Assembly: GCA_025057995.1 (NCBI GenBank)
Contig: JANXEW010000003.1
Location: forward strand, 1-64,000
From: Thermofilaceae archaeon
GTDB lineage: Archaea > Thermoproteota > Thermoprotei > Thermofilales > Thermofilaceae
Reading direction: 5' to 3'
Length of the DNA: 64,000 nucleotides
Under the pieces are notes generated by a model that ran no database searches, had not been told where the DNA came from, and saw nothing but the letters and a program-made list of their open reading frames with translations. Within the stretch, counting starts at the first letter, position 1, and each line of letters opens with the position of its first letter. Shown here one piece after another: positions 15,961-23,817 of this stretch. The position numbers were made by a program, and so were the translations under genes.

Positions 15961-16746
15961 GTGGGATGGATGTTGAGGCTGTCGACTGGAGTACCTAAGC
16001 TGGATGAGCTAGTGGCGGGAGGGATTCCAGAAGGTTTCCTAGTAGCTCTCGTAGGTATGCCGGGCACCGGGAAGACTGTCGCCTGCATTCATTTCATATG
16101 GGCTGGATTGAAAAATGGTGAGAGTTGCATCTATGTTACAACTGAGGAGAGTAGGGAGAGCATTGTTAACCAGGCTCGACAGTTTAAGATGGATTTTCTC
16201 TCCCCGATGAAGGAGGGGAAGTTGATAGTTATCGACGCTTTGATGAGGGAGAAAGAGGACGAGTGGAGTCTACGCGATGTAAATGTAGAAGAAATGCTGG
16301 ATAAGGTCATTGCGGCAAAGAAAACCTTGGGTAGAGGCTGTAAGCGGTTAGTGGTAGACTCGATGAGCGCCTTCTGGCTTAAGGCTCCTGTTAGAGCTAG
16401 GGAGCAGAGCTACACGGTGAAAAGAGTGTTAAACCGATGGGGTTTCACGATCTACGCTACGTCCCAGTACGCGATTACTACAGGCTCAGCTTTCGGATGG
16501 GGGGTGGAGCATGTAGCTGATGGGATCATTCACTTTAGGAGGACTATAACCAACGGGGTTCTCCGCAGGTATCTTATCGTAGAGAAAATGAGGCAAACGC
16601 CTCACGACTTGAGAGCTTGGGAGCTGGAGATACTGGATGGGCAAGGATTAGTGTTGAGGAAACCTTTAGTTCGTAGGATGGAAGATGAGGCCCTTCCCCC
16701 TGAGGTTATGGAGCGGATACGTAGACTAGCGACGAAAGAAAGTTGA
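15961..16746 (+). CDS. KaiC/RecA-superfamily ATPase (single domain)
   Basis: A 261-residue KaiC-like ATPase. STGVPKLDELVAGGIPEG is the usual entry, followed by Walker A GMPGTGKTVACIHFIWAGL (about residues 28-46), the EE pair in YVTTEESRESI, and a Walker B strand in CKRLVVDSMSAFW. It has one domain, unlike two-domain KaiC. Single-domain archaeal homologues are thought to act in signalling or motility control; here the context is an HTH protein and a membrane protein just upstream. The start could be GTG 15961 or ATG 15970. No link to the RadA paralogues further downstream is visible in sequence. Confidence 0.85.
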   Translation: MGWMLRLSTGVPKLDELVAGGIPEGFLVALVGMPGTGKTVACIHFIWAGLKNGESCIYVTTEESRESIVNQARQFKMDFLSPMKEGKLIVIDALMREKEDEWSLRDVNVEEMLDKVIAAKKTLGRGCKRLVVDSMSAFWLKAPVRAREQSYTVKRVLNRWGFTIYATSQYAITTGSAFGWGVEHVADGIIHFRRTITNGVLRRYLIVEKMRQTPHDLRAWELEILDGQGLVLRKPLVRRMEDEALPPEVMERIRRLATKES

Positions 16747-16884
16747 AACTTAGGCATCGCTCATCTGTCTGGTAAGTCCCCTTAGAGATCCCTATCTCGT
16801 AGAACTTTTAACGTGCCCTTATCAGTGCATAGTAAGATGGGGGCTAAGAAAAAGTTAAAAGAACTCCCTATCAACAGAGAGTTG

Positions 16885-16984
16885 AGCCCGGTGGTGTAGC
16901 GGCAAACATGCGGGGCTCTGAATCGAACTTAAAGGTTCGGTGAGAAAGCCCCCGAGATCCGGGGTTCGAATCCCCGCCGGGCTA
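16885..16984 (+). tRNA. tRNA-Gln (CUG) with 37/38 intron
   Basis: AGCCCGG and CCGGGCT form a perfect acceptor stem, followed by A73 and an encoded CCA (16985-16987). The D arm is GTGT/ACAT, the anticodon stem CGGGG/CCCCG, the loop C-T-CTG-A, and the T arm CGGGG/CCCCG around TTCGAAT. A 27-nt intron (16922-16948) follows A37, the canonical archaeal position, and contains its own hairpin CGAAC/GTTCG. An A/T-rich TATA-like element (about 16852-16862) lies about 25 bp upstream. The Gln identity rests on the CUG anticodon and the A1-U72 acceptor end. Confidence 0.9.
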
Positions 16985-16995
16985 CCATAATTATC

Positions 16996-17496
16996 TTAAG
17001 TTCGCTTAATGTTATCTAAGATCACTATAATGTCTTTAGCTTGGGGGTCGTCGACGACTTCTGATGCTCGTGTTTGCTCAAGTATTCTCGGCAGCAACCA
17101 AGCGCTTTTCCTAAGGATTGTCACGACAGCTTTTCCACCCGGTTTAACGACCCTAATGATCTCCTTCAGCGACGAAGGGGCTTCATGTACTACCGTAATC
17201 GAGTAGACTGTCCTGAATGCTTCGTCTCTAAAAGGCATGTGTTCTACGTTACCTCTCACTAGATCGCCTTGCCTTCCTCTTCCTTTGTTTTTAGCTACTT
17301 TAAGCATGGCTTGTGAAAGATCCAACCCGACAAAGTAGCACGATAGAAGCTCGAGTAGAAGCCCTGTACCGCAGCCAGCGTCTAGCGTAGGTTCTGTGGG
17401 TTTAACGTGGGCGAGGATCAGGCTGTACTTTACAGTTTGCTCCTCACCGTAAAGCTCATCATATATGTCTGCTATCAGAGAGTAGTCGAGGCTCAC
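16996..17496 (-). CDS. Class I SAM-dependent methyltransferase (UbiE/type 11-like)
   Basis: A 166-residue Rossmann methyltransferase of the type 11 group. Motif I is TLDAGCGTGLLLELL (SAM-binding glycine loop), motif II is GLDLSQAMLKVAK, then GNVEHMPFRDEAFRTVYSITVVHE and a post-motif strand VVKPGGKAVVTIL. It is short, with a minimal C-terminus and no substrate-binding insert, so the substrate is open (lipid, quinone or small molecule). It ends only 9 bp past the tRNA-Gln CCA on the opposite strand. GTG 17496 begins a family-like N-terminus (DYSLIADIYDELYG). Confidence 0.85.
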   Translation of the reverse strand: MSLDYSLIADIYDELYGEEQTVKYSLILAHVKPTEPTLDAGCGTGLLLELLSCYFVGLDLSQAMLKVAKNKGRGRQGDLVRGNVEHMPFRDEAFRTVYSITVVHEAPSSLKEIIRVVKPGGKAVVTILRKSAWLLPRILEQTRASEVVDDPQAKDIIVILDNIKRT

Positions 17497-17557
17497 GGTA
17501 ATTGTCTACAAGTTTTTAGTTAAAAGCCTAGCTTCTAACTTTTGGAACAAAGACGCC

Positions 17558-17565
17558 AATATATA
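17558..17565 (+). promoter_or_regulatory. TATA box of the S-layer-type gene
   Basis: The run aatatata is centred about 33 bp upstream of ATG 17595, predicting a transcription start near 17588 and a very short leader. It is the clearest TATA box in the window, as expected for a strongly expressed surface protein gene. Confidence 0.6.
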
Positions 17566-17594
17566 CCCCATAAGCGAAAGGATAGCGACCCCAG

Positions 17595-19394
17595 ATGAAA
17601 GGGGCATCTTACAAAGGTAGAAAGGTATTAGCGTTGGCCCTCGGAGCAGCGTTAGTTGTCGCGTTGTTAGCTACACTACCTACCGTATCCGCAGCTCCAA
17701 TCATCAAAAGGTGGACGATGAGGCTTGTGGATCAAACTGGTAGACGGCTAGCTAACGAGGAGGTGCTAGTTGCCGTATGGAATGAAACCGGTAAGTGTGC
17801 GATAGCGTACTTCAAGGGTACGACTGACAAAGACGGTAATCTAACCTTAAGTATAATTGCTGGAACACCTCTCGACTTCGCCGGACCGTACGCTGGACAG
17901 ACCTTCAACGTGACAGTGGCAATAAACAAGTACGGTAGATGGATGCTGTTAAACCAGTCTATCGGCTTAACTTGGAGCGCGCTAATGACTAGGTACTTGA
18001 ACAAAACTATAGTAGCTGGTCATTGGTGGTCTCTAAACTTTAATGCTGTTACAGACGTGGATGGCGACGGTTTCGATGATCCCCTCTACTTCAGTACTGG
18101 TTTAGGGGAGGATCTGGCAAGCTTTGTTGTGTTCTGGAACGATACAAGGGTTTTAATAACGGAGATCTTCGCTAAGACTGGCACGAATACGGCAAAAGAC
18201 TTATTGAATATTTCAGACACATTACTTGACGTCAGTGAGGTTGGCACAGGTTGCTTCCTCTTTAGACGCAGGCCACTAGCGCTTTACAAGGAGGTTGTAT
18301 GGAACCTATTTGAAAACGTTGGAGAGTTTAAGCGGGTAAAAGTTGGGGCTGAAATCCTTAGGTTCCACCCGGCCAACAAGACTGTAGATATCATTAATGC
18401 TACGCCGCTCGGTAGAGTCGGTCCTAAGATCAGAAATGTCCCCTTAACTCCTGTAACAACCATTGATGACTTCGCTTACACAACTTTGTTTAGGGTAAAC
18501 ATACGAGATCCTTGTGGCACCTTAATTGATACTGGTGCTCTTGAGACTTGGAAAGTGTTCTTCCAGGCTGAAGTTGAAGGACGCAACATGATCTTGAGGA
18601 GTGGTACACCTGCGGCTGGCGTTGCTCCAGCCTTTGGTGCTGAAGCGCCTGGTGGGTTCGCTTTCTGGCTTCCTGACATCACAAAGGTTTACGGTAAAAG
18701 GTTCAACATAACTTTGAACGTCAACTACTACAACGTTCAAGTCTTCACGGCATCTATACCTACTAACAGGACCAGCCTCAGCTTAGGCACCTACATGACC
18801 ATGGTAACGACTAACAATGTTAGAATTGTCGATGCTTATACTTCGGTTGTAAAGACTCGAATCATTGTTAAAGACAGTCAGCCGACTCCACAACCTTTAA
18901 CTGGTGCTAGACTGTTGATTGCGGCGCAGGTAGGTGACCCGATATACTCTGCTACGACTACGGGCGGAGCAGCCTTCCTACCGCCTTTCACTACGACAGC
19001 AGTAGCTGAGACTTCCGGCGACTTCGGTAGAGTATACTCTTCGGTTTACAGCGATGGCGGTATGCCGTACGGTTACCTACCAGTTCCCTTCACGTACAGA
19101 GCGAGGAAAGATTTAGTAGCCACCTATACTGTGAGAATCTTCTGGGCTATACCTGGTGGAGAGCGGTGGATCGACGTTACACCTGAGAGGAATACGTTCT
19201 CGCTCAACATTACCGACTCTATAACGAAGGGTTGTCCCATAACGACCTTCACGTTCTTCGCTAAGGTGTTTGAAGTTAAGGTGCGCGTACTGGACTTATG
19301 TAACAGACCGATTACGCCCGCCGCCTTCCCCTGGAGCCTACTTAGTGGCATACCTCGACGGTACGAGGATTGGTGTAGTAGGCTTAGGCGCTGA
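17595..19394 (+). CDS. S-layer-type giant secreted protein, N-terminal part (frameshifted)
   Basis: The first part of a very large surface protein. A signal peptide is clear: basic start (MKGASYKGRK), hydrophobic core VLALALGAALVVALLATL, and a VSA-A cleavage site near residue 33. The rest is beta-rich, Thr/Asn-rich and carries many N-x-S/T sequons, with Ig/CNA-B-like repeats (for example MRLVDQTGRRLANEEV). Homologous-looking sequence continues in the +1 frame: VRVLDLCNRPITPA in this frame should be followed by GAYLVAYLDGTRIG, which is encoded one frame later. The last about 20 residues before the stop at 19394 are therefore out-of-frame. Together with the next entry the intact protein would be about 1720 residues. 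Confidence 0.75.
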   Translation: MKGASYKGRKVLALALGAALVVALLATLPTVSAAPIIKRWTMRLVDQTGRRLANEEVLVAVWNETGKCAIAYFKGTTDKDGNLTLSIIAGTPLDFAGPYAGQTFNVTVAINKYGRWMLLNQSIGLTWSALMTRYLNKTIVAGHWWSLNFNAVTDVDGDGFDDPLYFSTGLGEDLASFVVFWNDTRVLITEIFAKTGTNTAKDLLNISDTLLDVSEVGTGCFLFRRRPLALYKEVVWNLFENVGEFKRVKVGAEILRFHPANKTVDIINATPLGRVGPKIRNVPLTPVTTIDDFAYTTLFRVNIRDPCGTLIDTGALETWKVFFQAEVEGRNMILRSGTPAAGVAPAFGAEAPGGFAFWLPDITKVYGKRFNITLNVNYYNVQVFTASIPTNRTSLSLGTYMTMVTTNNVRIVDAYTSVVKTRIIVKDSQPTPQPLTGARLLIAAQVGDPIYSATTTGGAAFLPPFTTTAVAETSGDFGRVYSSVYSDGGMPYGYLPVPFTYRARKDLVATYTVRIFWAIPGGERWIDVTPERNTFSLNITDSITKGCPITTFTFFAKVFEVKVRVLDLCNRPITPAAFPWSLLSGIPRRYEDWCSRLRR

Positions 19395-22300
19395 CGGTAC
19401 GATGGACGTCAGCCACATACCTGCTGGCAAACTAAAGTTCAGGCTGTTCTGGAAGGGGATGTTCCTTAGAGCTAACGTCACAGCTCCTGCAGAGCCGGAG
19501 ATTAGCGTTACAAAGAACATAGGCACCGCAGTAACCCTAGTCTACCCGATCGGCGATCTAAACATTACTTTGACTATGTGGGACGTCAACTACCCGCTTT
19601 ACAACTTGAGCGTAAAGCTACAGTACTTAAAGGACGGTAGAGTCGTACACGAGGAGCCTTGGAAGGTTACCAACTGTTACGGCAAGGTAACTTACACGCA
19701 GGTACCCATCCGTCCTCTCACCGTAGATGAGGGCGCTGGCCGCACCTATGAACTGAGAGTCATCGCGTACACAAGGGACTTCACGCCGTATATAAGGCCA
19801 CGGGACAAAGACTTGCTTGTCGCTAACACAACCGTCAGCTTCGACAGGTTAACAGTCCACTGTAGGAACGAGTACATAGTCCCCGCTTGGATCTTCAGCT
19901 TCAAGCTGTTCGCAGTCGACCACACTGGAGCGACACTTAGAGGCTTAAAGACGGATATCGGCACATTCCCCGTGGCTGTTCTACTGAACGATATGGTTTA
20001 CCCCAAGCAGAGAACCTGCTGCCCAGACATATGCCCCGACCCAGGCTGCGTCTGTCCGCCTCCGGGTACAATAGACGTAGACTTCCGCATACTAAATGAA
20101 ACCACAGGTGACGCAATCTTCACCTACTATTCTCAGCAGTTCTTCGACTCAGACCCTGACAAAGGTACGATCGGCTTGAAACCACACATGTTTGTCGCAG
20201 GCGCCACCTACCACTTCATGGCATTCCACGGAGGCGTCCTAGTCTACAACTACACGATAACCCTGCCGAGACCCTTTGAGACTAAAACGTTCTTCTTCAA
20301 CGAGACCACCCGAAGGGTAACGTCAGTCGACGGAGAAACCTACACTTACACTTGGTTAACTGATCGCAGAGGGAGCATCAACCACCCGATAATGGTGTTC
20401 AAGGGTGCTAAAAGCTGGGTTGAGACAGGCAAGAGAGCTGACGCTCAAGTAAGGCTTGTGACTTGGGTACAGACGCTTGAAGTAAGAACTATGTCTAACG
20501 CCGGAAAAATAGCGGTACCAAGCCTCAACCTCACACTAGCTAGAACAGACGTCTTGAACTGGACACTGGTAGGCAAAAACTTCTCTGTATTAAGTAAGCC
20601 TGCGACGTGGAGCGACAAGTGGACAAACTACGCATGGAATGCCGTCGGCGGCGCAGACGGCACTGTGAGGATACAAGTGCCAGTATGGGTGCCCAGTAGG
20701 ACAGGTGCGCCGTGGATTGATCGTGTTAAGTTTGGCGCCAGGATAGCCTATGTGTTCGTGTTAGCCGGTAGCGCTTGGAAGAGTCCTGGCGTCCCCGATA
20801 CTCCTGAGGCATATACACTTGGATTATCCAACGCGGCTGGAAAGACTATCACACACAAGATATTTGGCTACATTGTCAACTGGAACTACACGGCTAAGAA
20901 GATAGTGATAAATGCAACGGAGTTCTATCGTGATTGGACGAAGCTTGGCGTCACGTTTAGAGGTAACAACACCCACTTCCTCGGTGACTTCTGGAACATG
21001 ACTTACTGGAGTGGAGCAAGCAAGACTGTCAGGACTGTAGCCATGGACGGTTTCTGTGTTACCGTAGTAGCTCCACCGCCTTGCCCAGGCGCAGCTGAAG
21101 AAGGTTTAGCCAACGTACCGGTATGGGTTGTGGCGATAGGTAAAACGGGTAAAAAGCTTGACCTCGCCACGGCAAGAACAGATGCCACCGGAACCGTAAA
21201 GTTCGCTCCCCCGACGGTCTTCGCTTACAAGTTTAGGGTTGACAAATTCAGTGGTGGTATCCCAGAGATCGACTACACTATCAGTACGCAACAAAACTTT
21301 GAGGATCTATTAAAACCGTACGGGCTGGATGAAGCGAAAGCGAACCTATGCCCCGAGGTACTCAGCAAAACCGTAAAGTTCGGTGAAGAACATAACGATT
21401 TCAAGACTTGCATAGAGTTAAGATGGGAGGCTGTCTACCTCTGGATTGAAGACTGGAGCGGTAAGCCGTTAGTCAACATGATGGTTGCTGCAACCAAGAT
21501 GTATCCAACGCCCAGCGGAGGTATCACGACCTTCGCTTTCAGCACGCCTTTCGCAGGCTCAGCTATAGCTAGGCTGTTAGTAACACCTGGCAGCGCTTAC
21601 ACTGTAACTGTCTATTGGCGTGACAGCTACTTGCTCGCAGCTGCAGGAGCGATACCGAAGTACATTAACATCTACGACAGCTTTGCTGACGAGATAACGC
21701 CCAGGTTATTCGCCAGCAGCGTCTTTACAGTGCCTGGAGGCTTCGTAACTTCAGCTGGTGGAACGATTAAGACGTTCGTGTACATCGGCTTGATCGAGCT
21801 TAAGACGAAGGAGGGTAAGCCTCTAAGCCCTGAGGCCCTAGGCAAGATCACCGTTACGGTTACTTGGCCAGACGGTGTTGTAACCATTGTTAAGCCGGGT
21901 AGCGACGGAGTTGCGCCGATAATACTTAACAAGGATACCGTAAAGAGTTGGCCTCACGCTGCTAGCGAGAAGTATAACCCAGCTTCACCACACCCGCAGA
22001 GCCCCGCTGGCGACTACAAGATAGTTGTCGAATGGGCTGGAGTCGGTAAAATAGCTGAAAAGACTATGAGGATCCACAGGGCTAAGCTAGATACGCCGGA
22101 AGTCAGAGAGCCTGTGTTCGTAGATGTAACGGACGTTACAATCACGCTCACCACGCCGTTCAACACGCCCATGACTGGTGCTACAGTCACAGTCACAAAG
22201 CCTGACGGCACCACTTTAACATTGACTGCAGATGCGCAAGGAAGGGTAACTGTACCAGAGGTTCCGTTAAGTAGAGTGGATATCGCTGTAACCTCTTGGA

Positions 22301-22767
22301 ACGGTATGCCAGTGAACTTCAGGAAGACCGGGTTAACAGCTGGCGCTGCCACAGTTGATACAATAGGTAGACTCGTCGTAACAGTAGTAGGAGCAAGGAA
22401 CCAAGGACTCGACGGCGCTAGGGTGAGCATAAGTGGCGCTACCACGATAGTAGGAACAACCGACGCCGCAGGCAAGTTCGCTATAGAACTTCCCGCTGGC
22501 AGCTACACCGTCACAGCTGAGAAAGGTGGAAGGACAGGCAGCACCAGCGTCAACGTCGCAGGTGGACAGACAGCAGAGGCTACGGTGAAGGTAGACGTAT
22601 TCATGTCGTTAGCTGGTTGGGAGATGAGCTTCAGCGAGTTCATCGGCCTGCTACTCTTGATAGCTATACTTGCATTAGTGCTCTTCATCATAGCTCACGA
22701 GTACGCCGTCTGGAGACGTAGGAGAATCGCTAGAGCAATCGTCCCAGCCAAGCCCGAGGGCGCTTAA
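19270..22767 (+). CDS. S-layer-type giant secreted protein, C-terminal part (frameshifted continuation)
   Basis: Open from TTG 19270, but the true reading probably enters this frame near 19332 from the upstream part; the first about 20 residues here are out-of-frame. The protein is a series of beta-sandwich repeats. The last ones are carboxypeptidase-regulatory-like (PMTGATVTVTKPDGT..., GLDGARVSISGATTIVGTTD). A five-cysteine cluster (20017-20055) is unusual for an S-layer protein. The C-terminus is a single membrane anchor, FIGLLLLIAILALVLFIIA, and a basic cytosolic tail. It would form or stabilise the cell wall lattice outside the membrane. Many N-glycosylation sequons fit the glycan locus at 1-8.4 kb. 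Confidence 0.8.
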   Translation: MKLRCAYWTYVTDRLRPPPSPGAYLVAYLDGTRIGVVGLGADGTMDVSHIPAGKLKFRLFWKGMFLRANVTAPAEPEISVTKNIGTAVTLVYPIGDLNITLTMWDVNYPLYNLSVKLQYLKDGRVVHEEPWKVTNCYGKVTYTQVPIRPLTVDEGAGRTYELRVIAYTRDFTPYIRPRDKDLLVANTTVSFDRLTVHCRNEYIVPAWIFSFKLFAVDHTGATLRGLKTDIGTFPVAVLLNDMVYPKQRTCCPDICPDPGCVCPPPGTIDVDFRILNETTGDAIFTYYSQQFFDSDPDKGTIGLKPHMFVAGATYHFMAFHGGVLVYNYTITLPRPFETKTFFFNETTRRVTSVDGETYTYTWLTDRRGSINHPIMVFKGAKSWVETGKRADAQVRLVTWVQTLEVRTMSNAGKIAVPSLNLTLARTDVLNWTLVGKNFSVLSKPATWSDKWTNYAWNAVGGADGTVRIQVPVWVPSRTGAPWIDRVKFGARIAYVFVLAGSAWKSPGVPDTPEAYTLGLSNAAGKTITHKIFGYIVNWNYTAKKIVINATEFYRDWTKLGVTFRGNNTHFLGDFWNMTYWSGASKTVRTVAMDGFCVTVVAPPPCPGAAEEGLANVPVWVVAIGKTGKKLDLATARTDATGTVKFAPPTVFAYKFRVDKFSGGIPEIDYTISTQQNFEDLLKPYGLDEAKANLCPEVLSKTVKFGEEHNDFKTCIELRWEAVYLWIEDWSGKPLVNMMVAATKMYPTPSGGITTFAFSTPFAGSAIARLLVTPGSAYTVTVYWRDSYLLAAAGAIPKYINIYDSFADEITPRLFASSVFTVPGGFVTSAGGTIKTFVYIGLIELKTKEGKPLSPEALGKITVTVTWPDGVVTIVKPGSDGVAPIILNKDTVKSWPHAASEKYNPASPHPQSPAGDYKIVVEWAGVGKIAEKTMRIHRAKLDTPEVREPVFVDVTDVTITLTTPFNTPMTGATVTVTKPDGTTLTLTADAQGRVTVPEVPLSRVDIAVTSWNGMPVNFRKTGLTAGAATVDTIGRLVVTVVGARNQGLDGARVSISGATTIVGTTDAAGKFAIELPAGSYTVTAEKGGRTGSTSVNVAGGQTAEATVKVDVFMSLAGWEMSFSEFIGLLLLIAILALVLFIIAHEYAVWRRRRIARAIVPAKPEGA
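19328..19331 (+). other. Probable frameshift site in the S-layer-type gene
   Basis: A run of four C (within ttcccctgg). Reading with one C fewer joins the two frames as ...ITPAAFPGAYLVAYLDG, which restores continuous repeat-like sequence. It could be a sequencing or assembly error, a natural mutation or phase variation, or recoding. Nothing in the sequence decides between these. Confidence 0.6.
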
Positions 22768-22776
22768 AAACAATAA

Positions 22777-22790
22777 TTTTTTTATTTTTT
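22777..22790 (+). terminator. T-rich terminator after the S-layer-type gene
   Basis: Two T-runs (ttttttta, ttttttt-like) begin 10 bp after the stop at 22767, the usual archaeal intrinsic termination signal without a hairpin. The 210 bp from 22768 to 22977 are strongly A/T-rich and hold no gene, only this terminator and the promoter of the next operon. Confidence 0.6.
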
Positions 22791-22945
22791 ACCTCTATAT
22801 TCACTTTACAATAATTTTGTTTGATTTTATTCTCATTCTCGGCTTTGAACGTAGTAAGAATAATTTTTGATTATTTATTACTTCTAGGTCGGAGTAATGT
22901 TTGAAGAAATTTTTAGGATAAATTAGGAAAATCCTTAGCACGCAA

Positions 22946-22955
22946 GCTTTAAAAT
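22946..22955 (+). promoter_or_regulatory. TATA-like element of the RadA-paralogue operon
   Basis: gctttaaaat is centred about 27 bp upstream of GTG 22978, predicting a leaderless message starting at that GTG. This favours 22978 over the internal ATG 23134 as the start of the first paralogue. Confidence 0.5.
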
Positions 22956-22977
22956 CATATTTTTAGATCTTTATGCA

Positions 22978-23817
22978 GTGCGCGTTTATCTTCCCAAGAG
23001 TTCGAGATCGAGGTTTAGACGTTTAGGATCCCGCTTCCTAGTCGATGTTGCTCTCACTGATGTTGACTTGTCGCGATTTCTAGGTAGGGTTCAAGTTGTT
23101 GCCGCCCCTTGTTGGGTGACTGGTTTAGAAGCTATGAACCGTAGGCTTTTAGTAGAGCGTTTAAGCACGGGTGCACGCGGGTTAGATGAGCTGCTGGGTG
23201 GCGGTCTCGAGGCTGGCTACTTGACGGAGCTCGTTGGAGAGTTTGGTGCTGGTAAGACTCAGCTTTGTCATCAGCTTGCTGTGATGGTTCAGTTGCCTCG
23301 TGATAGGGGTGGTCTTAACGGTAGGGCTTTGTACGTTGATACTGAAGGTACTTTTAGGCCTGAGAGGGTTGTCAGTATGGCTAGGTACAGGGGCTTAGAC
23401 CCTGAGAAAACATTAGAGAACATTATAGTCGTCGAAGCGAGGAGTGAAGGCTCCCTCTTATCCGTTATCTCAGCTTTAAGAGAGCTTGAGGTTAGGCTCA
23501 TCGTAGTTGACACGTTGATAGCCCCTCTAGTAGCGGGAGATGGGGTTGAAGGGCTTGTGAGGAGACAGTATTCTCTTTCGAGGCTTTTAACGATGTTGAG
23601 GGAGGCAGCTGCTGAGGGTAGGGTGGTCGTGGTAACGAATAGGATGTCTATGGATAAACCGGCCGGAGGTTTTGCCCTGGCTTTAGGCTGTCACTACGGC
23701 GTGATCCTGAGGAAGTTGGCTGGTCCTAGGAGGAGGGCAGAGTTAGTTAGGGCTCCCCACCTCCCCGCCCAGTCTGCGCTGCTACTGTTGTCTGAGGAAG
23801 GTGTCGTCGATGCTTAG
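22978..23817 (+). CDS. RadA paralogue A (RadB/aRadC-like RecA-fold ATPase) carrying a RadA-identical core block
   Basis: A RecA-fold ATPase of 279 residues from GTG 22978, or 227 from ATG 23134. The first 52 residues match nothing I know. The core starts at LSTGARGLDELLGGGLEAG, then Walker [10 protein letters not shown] (about residues 87-95) and Walker B LIVVDTLIAP (Asp about 180). There is no helix-hairpin-helix domain and no FxxA-type motif, unlike RadA. Residues about 86-156 come from a DNA block identical to paralogue B and nearly identical to radA; everything outside it is diverged. It overlaps the next paralogue by 17 bp. It probably assists RadA filament control, as archaeal RadA paralogues do, but this is inferred. 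Confidence 0.85.
   Translation: MRVYLPKSSRSRFRRLGSRFLVDVALTDVDLSRFLGRVQVVAAPCWVTGLEAMNRRLLVERLSTGARGLDELLGGGLEAGYLTELVGEFGAGKTQLCHQLAVMVQLPRDRGGLNGRALYVDTEGTFRPERVVSMARYRGLDPEKTLENIIVVEARSEGSLLSVISALRELEVRLIVVDTLIAPLVAGDGVEGLVRRQYSLSRLLTMLREAAAEGRVVVVTNRMSMDKPAGGFALALGCHYGVILRKLAGPRRRAELVRAPHLPAQSALLLLSEEGVVDA
23234..23446 (+). repeat. RadA-core homogenised block, copy 1
   Basis: Bases 23254-23446 (193 bp) are identical to 23906-24098. Bases 23234-23423 (190 bp) match the reverse complement of 62452-62641 with one mismatch (T at 23376 versus C in the radA coding strand). Identity includes synonymous positions and stops abruptly on both sides. The block encodes the region from Walker A to about 60 residues beyond it. 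Confidence 0.95.

Noticed and set aside
19320-19345. Programmed +1 frameshifting in the S-layer-type gene
   Set aside because: A CTT-AGT sequence resembling a yeast +1 site is nearby (about 19347), but no stimulator is visible, and the protein continuity places the shift earlier at the C-run; error or mutation is simpler.
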